From Achatina immaculata (taxonomy: Eukaryota; Mollusca; Gastropoda; Stylommatophora; Achatinidae), in assembly GCA_009760885.1 (NCBI GenBank), contig CM019696.1:41772221-41836220 (forward strand): a DNA stretch of 64,000 nucleotides, read 5' to 3'. This document shows positions 56,637 through 64,000 of this stretch, piece after piece. A program made the translations under genes and the position numbers. The notes beneath the pieces are model-generated. The model did no database searches. It was given only the letters and a program-made list of their open reading frames with translations, and was not told the origin of the DNA. Every line of letters starts with the position of its first letter. Within the stretch, counting starts at the first letter, position 1.

Positions 56637-57545
56637 CGGTTAACCATGTCAGTTCCTTCTTTCATATATATTGAGTATATGTAGCTTTTTATGGTATGTA
56701 ATCTCAGTTGGTGTGATGTTTGTTTTGATATAAGGATCTTATTCATTCTGCTGAAGGTGTTTTTTTGCCATTTATATTCATTTGTTAATTTCCATTTCGC
56801 ATTTTCCATCCTCTGTTATCATGTGTCCTATCTATTCAAGTAATTTTCCATTTATTTTTATATTTACTGCTGGCTTTATTTTTTTTCTCTGCTGATTACC
56901 GTAACATCTGTCTTTCTGATATTTATTTCTAGTCTATATTTTTGGCATATATTTGTGTCACTAAATTCTGAAGGTCTTTTTGGTTCTCTTCCTTCAGCAT
57001 GGTCAAGTCCTCATATATTAGGTTATTGCTTGCTGTTCCATTAATGTTTAGTCCAGGCATCTCAGTAATTTCTTTGGATACTTTCTCTGTATAAAGGTTA
57101 AACAGACACGAAGAAGGGCATTTCCTTGTCTTACCCCTTTCTATATATCTATTGGTGTTGAATAGTTTGTATTGCACCGCACAACCACCTTCTGTTCCCA
57201 ATATAGCTTTCTTATTATTCTGATGTCTTTGCATCCACATTAATCTCTTTTAGACATTCTATCAGCTGTTCGTGCCTGACTCTATTAAAGGACTTTGAGT
57301 AATCTATAAAACAGGCATAGATCTTTATTTTAACTTCCATATACTTCTCAATTATCATCCTAATGCTGAATATCACTTCTCTTGTTCCACTATTTCTTCT
57401 AAATCCAAACTACTGACCACTGATTTCCACATTTATTTTGTTTCTGATTTTCTCTATAGTGATTTTAAATGATTTCTTTGTCACACCAGTGGTTCTGAAG
57501 TCAGCATGTTCCACAGAATTTGGTTTTTTTTGGTAGTGCTACAAA
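56637..57545 (-). mobile_element. LINE E relative (E6), RT fragment
   Basis: Minus strand from the 5' side: FVALPKKTKF (about 57530), RNSGTREVIFSIRMI-like text, CFIDYSKSFNRVRHEQLIE-like text near 57280, then 57240-56929 RYIERGKTRKCPSSCLFNLY, TEKVSKEITEMPGLNINGTA, SNNLIYEDLTMLKEENQKDL, in which the catalytic YADD reads YEDL, and 56809-56582 QKNTFSRMNKILISKQTSHQ. Many breaks. Confidence 0.78.
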
Positions 57546-58335
57546 TTCCTGAGGCCTGAGGATTGTAAAATGTCTATACTGGCACCATATGCAGCAATTC
57601 GAGTTGAAAACAGAATTGGAAAATATCAACCTATAAAACAAGGGGCATGATAAGGATGTGTACTGTCTCCAGACCTTTTTTCTCTGTACAATGAGACTAT
57701 TCTAAGAATGATCATCACAGAACAAGGCACAAAAATTAGAGGATACAATATTAACAATCTTTAGTATGCTGATGACACAGTACTGATAGCTGAGAACCAA
57801 CAAGACCTGCAAAATCTCTTGGATAAAGTCGCCAAAGAAGGTGAACAGAAAGCCCTTACTTTGAACATCAAAAAGACAGACACTATGATTATATCTAAGA
57901 AACAGAATCCACCAGCATGCGGTATTAAATTAAATGGAACTATTCTAAAGCAGGTGCAGAAATTCAAATACCTTGGAGCAGTAATAACTTCAGATGGGAA
58001 ATGCAGAACAGGAATTAGGAACAGAATTAATGAAGAATGTATGAGAAGAGCTGGAGAGACAAAAAAATCTTGTCAAAAAGATAAGAGAGAGACAATGTAC
58101 TTTCATAGGACATGCAATAAGAAGAGGGGGCATTGAAAATATTATAACAACAGGAAAAATAGAAGGAAGAAGATCAAGAGGAAGACCAAGAGAAATGATA
58201 CTGGACAGTCTGAATGGATGGTGTGAGAATAGATCACCAACTGAGCTGATGGCCTGCATGAAGGATCATGTACTCTGGAGAAACATAATAGCTAACCTAA
58301 CGCAGTCGGCATGGCACCTGATGATGATGATGCCA
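57546..58335 (+). mobile_element. LINE E 3' part with internal deletion (E3)
   Basis: About 90 percent alike to E1 by eye. CVLSPDLFSLYNE-like region at 57660, YADDTVLIAENQQDLQNLLD (57768), QKALTLNIKKTDTMI, FKYLGAVITSDGKCRTGIRN then a direct jump to NEECMRRAGETKKSCQK (58030), deleting about 200 bp kept in E1. Tail GRPREMILDSLNGW, (TGA)n at 58318-58331. Confidence 0.9.
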
Positions 58336-58344
58336 TAAATTCTA

Positions 58345-61300
58345 AAGTTTTCAGGTCCTGTAGTAGGTATCCCGCCTCCTTATCTCCGTCAGTCTATGGG
58401 ACACCCTTTGGTAAGGTGGAGTACCCGTATAGCCCCCTGATCAGGGTGAGATGAAGCCATGGGAGCAGGTGGTGGATGGATTGGGAGAGCAGCTGACAGA
58501 TAATGTTGGTTATGGTCACCATTCTATGATGGTAGCAGATGATCTCAATGTAGGGACAATGGTTACGATCACTGACTAGTACAGTCACTGTCCGGAAGGA
58601 AAACAATGGTAAACTATCTTCTGAAAATATACCAAGAAACCCAAACAGCAAAATGGAAAGTCAAATAGGAAAAAGATCTGGTAGTGAGGCCCCCAGGCCA
58701 GATAGATCTAATTTTAACACTGGAGAAGAGTGTGAGACAGAGGTCGGTGCTAGTAATTGTGATGATGGACAAAATCCTGATGGTGTTACTAAGAAAAACC
58801 CCTGCATCAAACTAAAAAGAAAAATAAGAGTAAGAACATGCAATGTATGAAGTATATATGAGGGAAAGTATCAAATAATAAGTGACGAGATGAAAAGAAT
58901 GGGAATAAACATTTTGGGAATCTACGAACATTGGTGGAAAGGAACAGGACACTTCAAAAGAGAGAATGATAATATCTTTATATACTCTGGTGGAGAATTA
59001 GGAGGAAAGAATAGAGTGGCTTTTTACTTGGACAAATCAATATCAAAAGCATTACTAGGTTACAATCCAGTAAGTGATAGAGTCCTCAGAATCAGACTTA
59101 ACGGCACTCCTAGAAATGTAACAATCATCCAGATATATGCACCTACATCAGCAGCAGAAGAAGAGGAAATAGAAGACTTTTATAACACACTGCAAACAAT
59201 GATAGACCAGGTACAGAAAAATGATATTGTATTAATAATGAGGGATTTTAATGCAAAGACTGGTATAGAAAGAGCAGATGAAGGACACGTTGAAGAGAAA
59301 TTTATCATAGGACATAGAAATGTGGCAGGTGACAATCTAATGGTATTTTTCATGGAAAATGAGCTAATGATTGCTAACACACTTTTTAAACAACATCCAA
59401 GAAGACTTTACACATGGACATCACCTGATGGGAAAACCAAGAGCCAAATAGATTACTTTTTAGTGCAAAGAAGGTGGAGATCAAGTATAACATCAGCAAA
59501 AACTTTACCAGGTGCTGATTGTGACATGGACATCGAGTTATTAATAGCAGACATGAAGATAAAGATACAAAAAAGACAGTTATGGGATCAAGACCATTCC
59601 GCTTTGATCTTACAAAAATACCAGAACAATACGGTATACAAGTGAAGAACCATTTCAAAATCCTGATGGTTGTGCAGGAGCAGATGACACCAGATGAACT
59701 GGATACACAGACCAGAGATATCAACAGCTAAAGGCATGTTTCCAGTAAAGAAAACACAAAAGAATGTTTAGATTACAGCAGGCATACTAGAACTGATAAA
59801 ACAATGTAGAGGAAAAAAAAACAACAAAGAGGAATATAAATCTTTAACAAAAGAAGTACAAAGAAACATAAGAAAAGACAAAAAAACAATGCATACAAGA
59901 TTGTTGTGAAATAATAGAAGGACATCAAAAGTGTGGAAGAGATAGTAAAATGTTTAAAGAAATGAACACATTGATGAGAAATGTCACACCTAAGATAAAT
60001 GTAATTTGTGTTGAGAAGAGGAATACCTTGACAGAGACAGAGAAAATTCTAGAAAGATGGAAGGAATATTGCAGAGGAGTGTATGAAACAACTAACTGTG
60101 AAAGCAGAAATCAACAATGTGAATTATTATTGGAGGAGAAAGAACCTGAACCGACAATAGAAGAAGTTTTATGGGCAATAAAGAATCTGAAAAATGGTAA
60201 ATCACCAGGATGTGATGAGATAAGAGCTGAACATATTAAAGCAGGAGGAAAGGATTGTGCAACAATCTATCATGCACTATGTAAAAAGATATGGCATTCA
60301 GATATTTGGCCAAAACAATGCAAAAGAACTGTATTCATACCACTGCCAAAAAAGGGTAACCTGAAATTATGCACAAACTACAGAACCATTGCCGTGATTA
60401 GTCATGCAAGTAAAATTCTATTAAAAATCATAATGGGTAGCTTAAGAAAACAGAAGAAGAAGTCAATATGATCCAAGCTAGTTTCAGGCAAGGAAGAGGA
60501 TCAAGAGATCATATATTCAATATAAGATTAATAATAGAGAAATGCAGAGAGTTTAATGTGAATCTATATTTAGCCTTTATAGACTACTCAAAGGCATTTG
60601 ATTGTGTAAAACACCAGAAACTCTGGGAAATAATGAAAAAAATGGATTTAAAACACATTTGATACAATTAACATCACTGCTGTATCTAGACCAACAAGCA
60701 GCAGTAAGAATAAATGATGAAACAACAACTTGGTTTGACATAAAAAAAGGGGTTCGTCAGGGGTACATATTGTTGCCTTACTTATTTAACTTGTATACTG
60801 AAAATATAATGAGGAATGTTAGAGAAGATGTAGACAAAGAATATTACGATGCCATAACAACTGGAGGTTATGAAATAAAAGAGATTAGATATGCTGATGA
60901 CATAGTATTACTGTCCACAACACAAAAAGTAATGGAAAAACTAATTATGTCAGTCCGTAAGAACAGCAAAGAGCAAAACCTCTATGCAAAGAAAACTAAA
61001 TTGATGACAACTGACAAAACAAACAAGGCAGCTGAAATATGTATCAATGAGGAAAAACTGGAAGAAGTGGAGAGTTTTGAATATCTTGGATCACTACTAA
61101 CTAATAATGGAGATACAATGAGGGAAATTAAAAGGAGGACATCTATCGCTCTTCAGAAAGTAAAACAACTAAAGAATCTGTGGAGAATGAACAGACAGAA
61201 CTACAAAAATAAGATTTTTAAGGGCATGCATCTTTCTCATCGCAACATATGCCTGTGAGAACTGGACACTTAACAAAACAGCTGAGAAACACATAAATGC

Positions 61301-61655
61301 CTTTGAATGTAAATGCTACAGAAGAGTTCTTCAAATATCATGGACACAAAAAAAGAACAAATATATCCATACAACAAGAACTTAATATTGAAGAAGGCTG
61401 GCTAGTAAAGAGGATTAAAGAGAGAAAACTTAAATATTTTGGACACATTAAATGTCATGATAAACGAAATAAGACCATCTTGGAAGGGTACATAATGGGA
61501 AAAAGAAAGAGAGGAAGACCAAGGCGAAGATGGCTGCAAGACATCGTTGATGATCTGCAAATGGATGCATCAGCAACAGGCCATCTTGCTCACAACTGAG
61601 AGGCCTACAGGAGTTCCACAAGGGACATGCAAAGTAATGAGTGAATGAATGAATT
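58345..61655 (+). mobile_element. LINE F, near full-length element (F4)
   Basis: Leader 58369-58652 (GGTGGAGTACCCGTATAGCC, TGTCCGGAAGGAAAACAATG), start codon 58653. Endonuclease 58653-59645: MESQIGKRSGSEAPRPDRSN, a TGA stop at 58848 replacing CGA in NVRSMYEG, IYEHWWKGTGHF, IYAPTSAAEEEEIEDF, IMRDFNAKTGIE (usual GDFNA is RDFNA), KTKSQIDYFLV, and GADCDMDIELLIADM, where the catalytic His after SD is missing. RT: LKNGKSPGCDEIRAEHIKAG (60190), LPKKGNLKLCTNYR, FIDYSKAFDCVKHQK (60580), GVRQGYILLPYLFNLYTENI, IRYADDIVLLSTTQ (60885, intact). Tail KRKRGRPRRRWLQDIVDDLQ (61505), then (TGAA)n near 61635-61652. Reading frame broken at about 59645, 60470, 60660 and 61258. Confidence 0.93.
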
Positions 61656-61689
61656 ATGTAATACAACAGAACAAAAGCAATTTTGTCAT

Positions 61690-62522
61690 TAGAGCTATAC
61701 ATTTTTATGCCAGTATGCATTCAAATGTAATATCCACCTTCATTTATGCATGTGACTTGTACTTGTACTTGTACAAACTCCCTGTAACTGTGAGCTGTTT
61801 GTCTTTGCAGCTGATGCTGTGGAGTTGTTGAGGCACAGTATCATATCGGTGTGGGAGCAGGTTATGGCAGATACTTTTTCAGTTCCGGAGTACAGTTAAA
61901 AAGCAGGGGGTGTGCAATGCTTCTTTAGCAGACTCCACCACCACGAGGACTATGGCAATCCCTGCCCCATTAGCCAGGCTATGCCTATTACAGGGGGTAG
62001 CACGGAGAGGTGGGACAGGGGCTTGGTCAGCTATGGGTCGCTAGCCCTGACATTGACATATCAGCTATGGGTTGCTGATTATTTTATCAGGCGTCTCAAC
62101 CGCCTTATGTATATGAAACCTGGAAAACAACTAAAGAAATAGACAAGAAATTAGACTCTTTAAAAAATGCCTAAGGAAAATGTTCAGTATAAAGTGGAAA
62201 GAATTCAAGAACAACGCAGAGATAAGACAGATTAGCAAACAACAACCTGTCTCATGGGTGATCAGAAAAAGAAGATGGACATATGTTAGTCACATGATAA
62301 GAAGAAACATTCAGAGAATCCACAAACAACCTATCAAGTGGAACACAGCAGGCCAAAGAAAAAGAGGTCAACCATGTGAAAGAGGATATTGTTAAGAGAG
62401 GGCAGTTCAGTAGGCATAACATTCCTTTCTGAGATTGAAAAACTCACCGAAGACAGGAAATCTTGGCGGACTACCATGCAGGCCCTATGTGAGACATTTA
62501 GCGTAATGGGATGTAAGATGTA
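61690..62522 (+). mobile_element. LINE B 3' end interrupted by an unknown insertion
   Basis: CATTCAAATGTAATATCCAC, CTTCATTTATGCATGTGA, then an insertion (61753-62118), then GGAAAACAACTAAAGAAATA, KEFKNNAEIRQISKQQPVSW, VIRKRRWTYVSHMIRR, GQRKRGQPCE and the LINE B end ATGGGATGTAAGATGTAAG (62505-62523). It may be the far end of B7, with the centre lost. Confidence 0.82.
61753..62118 (-). mobile_element. Unidentified 366-bp insertion with (TACAAG)n end
   Basis: Splits LINE B. Its left end is CTTGTACTTGTACTTGTAC, on the minus strand a (GTACAA)-type tail; possible target duplication ATGCATGTGA / ATGTATATGA. The body is GC-richer than its surroundings (GACTCCACCACCACGAGGAC, TATGGCAATCCCTGCCCCAT, AGGGGGTAGCACGGAGAGG) and has no ORF or RNA polymerase III boxes that I recognise. 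Confidence 0.6.
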
Positions 62523-63584
62523 AGTGCATTATAGGAAAGGAAGTAGATTAATAGGTGTGAACCAAAGGTCATTGTACACAAAAAAATGTGGGTAAATTAA
62601 ATACATAAATTTCCAATTCAAATAAGATAGGTTGTTATGACATCCAAATTCTGCAGAAGAGCTTTTTTTAAAAAGAGGACTAAAATGTTATAAATTCAAC
62701 CATATCTAATAAACTAGAGCTGATTGATGTATCCAGTACAGTTTTCTGAATCAGTGCCCCAGATAACCCCAGAGCAAGCCTAGAAACGAAGGCATCAAGA
62801 AAAAAATGTTTTTTTGTTGGCCTGTTTTACCAGTGTGTGTCTGATTTTATTTTATTTTATTGTATATATTTCTGTCATATTCCTTCAAAGGGATTTTTTC
62901 CTAATCTCTCTTTCTGTAAATATTCTTGAAGATATTGAAACAATATACATTAATGGTTCTGTTGACAGAAAAGTCTTTGTTACAGAAACTGGCACTCTAA
63001 AAATAGCAGAACTTACAGGGAAAAAAGTGTTAGTTGCAAGTCATAAAATTATTAATTGAAAGAAAACTATTTAACTTACCACAAAATATTATTTGCTTAA
63101 AATGCTTAAATTTATATAGTCTAATAACAAAGAACTGCATAACCTGGGACTTTTTGCATTTGAAAAAAAAAAAAAAAGGATGATTATGGATAACAGATTA
63201 ACAATGGCAGCCTTGAATGTTGGATTTTTTTTTTTATCACTTTCTCTGACTTTTTATTCTGGAAAATAACAGAATGAAAAAAAGTTCTGGCAGTGCTGGA
63301 TGGCTTTTATTTGAGGTTTCCTGCATTACCATTCTTCTTCATCTATGAAACAGTTGTTTGTAGGGTGTACATTAACAGTTCACTGCACTTGTTTTCAAAT
63401 TTTCATCAGCATAAGTGATATCTGACCTTCATGAAAGATCAGGTACAATGACAGTTGGCACAGCACATGATGATGGTGATGATGATGATGATGATGATGT
63501 ATTTGCCAACATCAAAGTGAAAAGCTTTCATGGCTTTCAGCATAACTCTGCTTAATCAAAATTAAAAAACATAAATCTGATCTG
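62523..63584. other. Urease upstream intron, unassigned; one possible exon-like ORF
   Basis: No repeat recognised. An open frame at 62919-63059 (plus strand) ends in VFVTETGTLKIAELTGKKVL and has better codon texture than random, but no family is recognised and it is on the strand opposite to urease. A (GAT)n tract lies at 63465-63500. Confidence 0.35.
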
Positions 63585-63835
63585 CCTCATTCACACGTAA
63601 ACTATAAAATATCAGCTCATTCTCTGAGCTCAACTTGTTCTGTGTAGAAGATATGAGTAAATTCAGCTCATTCTCTGAGCTCAACTTGTTCTGTGTAGAA
63701 GATATGAGTAAATTCAGCTCATTCTCTGAGCTCAACTTGTTCTGTGTAGAAGATATGAGTAAATTCAGCTCATTCTCTGAGCTCAACTTGTTCTGTGTAG
63801 AATATATGAGTAAATTCAGCTCAATTTCTGGAGCA
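63585..63835 (+). repeat. 51-bp minisatellite with internal AGCTCA/TGAGCT dyad
   Basis: Four and a half units of 51 bp (AATTCAGCTCATTCTCTGAG, CTCAACTTGTTCTGTGTAGA, AGATATGAGT), nearly identical. Each unit has AGCTCATTCTCTGAGCT, which can form a hairpin. 51 is a multiple of 3, so both strands hold an open frame with a 17-residue repeat; no start context or family supports a protein. Confidence 0.95.
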
Positions 63836-64000
63836 AAACTTGCTTTGATTTTCTCTTAAATATCACTAATGATGCACAGTGTGGATTTCTTTATCCTTAT
63901 TGCATGAAAAATGTCACTTCTCATCAATTTAATTGAAAACACTTTGCCACATTTAGCTTCACTTCAACTGTTACCACTTTTTTTTACAATTGCCATAGAC
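63836..64000. other. Unassigned window edge
   Basis: AT-rich sequence with no recognised content to the end of the window. Confidence 0.35.

Noticed and set aside
51770..64000. The preceding urease exon (TINPAIAHG-VGSVE region)
   Set aside because: Looked for on the minus strand and not found; most of the interval is transposon sequence, so the exon is probably beyond the window.

Overview
This is AT-rich nuclear DNA from an animal, most likely a mollusc or another lophotrochozoan invertebrate. The spliced urease gene and the mix of RTE-like LINEs, an I-group LINE with RNase H, Tc1/mariner transposons, Helitrons and a tRNA-derived SINE all fit that. The species cannot be fixed from the sequence alone. 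There is no bacterial operon, CRISPR array or rRNA gene.

One host gene is visible. The last four coding exons of a urease lie on the minus strand at 51769-51670, 27650-27544, 27110-26987 and 16250-16132. They join in phase with GT-AG borders, give 450 nt (149 codons plus stop) and end in the classic urease C-terminus AQRYFLF. The metal-binding and catalytic exons must lie beyond base 64000. The two large introns (about 24.0 and 10.7 kb) are almost filled with mobile elements, so most of the window is intron of this gene.

Layout. 1-16131 (downstream of urease): a long inverted-repeat element, a Tc1 pseudogene, a mariner pseudogene carrying a minisatellite in its catalytic motif, two tandem Helitron remnants, and several RTE-like LINE fragments. 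16251-26986 (last intron): a second inverted-repeat element, then LINE D split by a full-length LINE E with target-site duplication. 27651-51669 (long intron): LINE B split by LINE F, which itself contains a short F derivative and another LINE B that holds a further retroposon; also a third inverted-repeat element, a minus-strand LINE E relative with an expanded leader, a nearly complete I-group LINE (G1), and a small mariner deletion derivative. 51770-64000 (upstream intron): LINE G2, B, H, E and F copies, a tRNA-derived SINE and a 51-bp tandem repeat.

Family letters A-J, R and S are labels used here only. No element in the window looks able to move by itself: each has stops, frameshifts, truncation or lost catalytic residues. 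The most striking theme is that several minisatellites grew out of coding or leader sequence: the mariner GDETWV motif, the LINE D YRG motif, the leader of a LINE E relative, and the urease stop-codon region.
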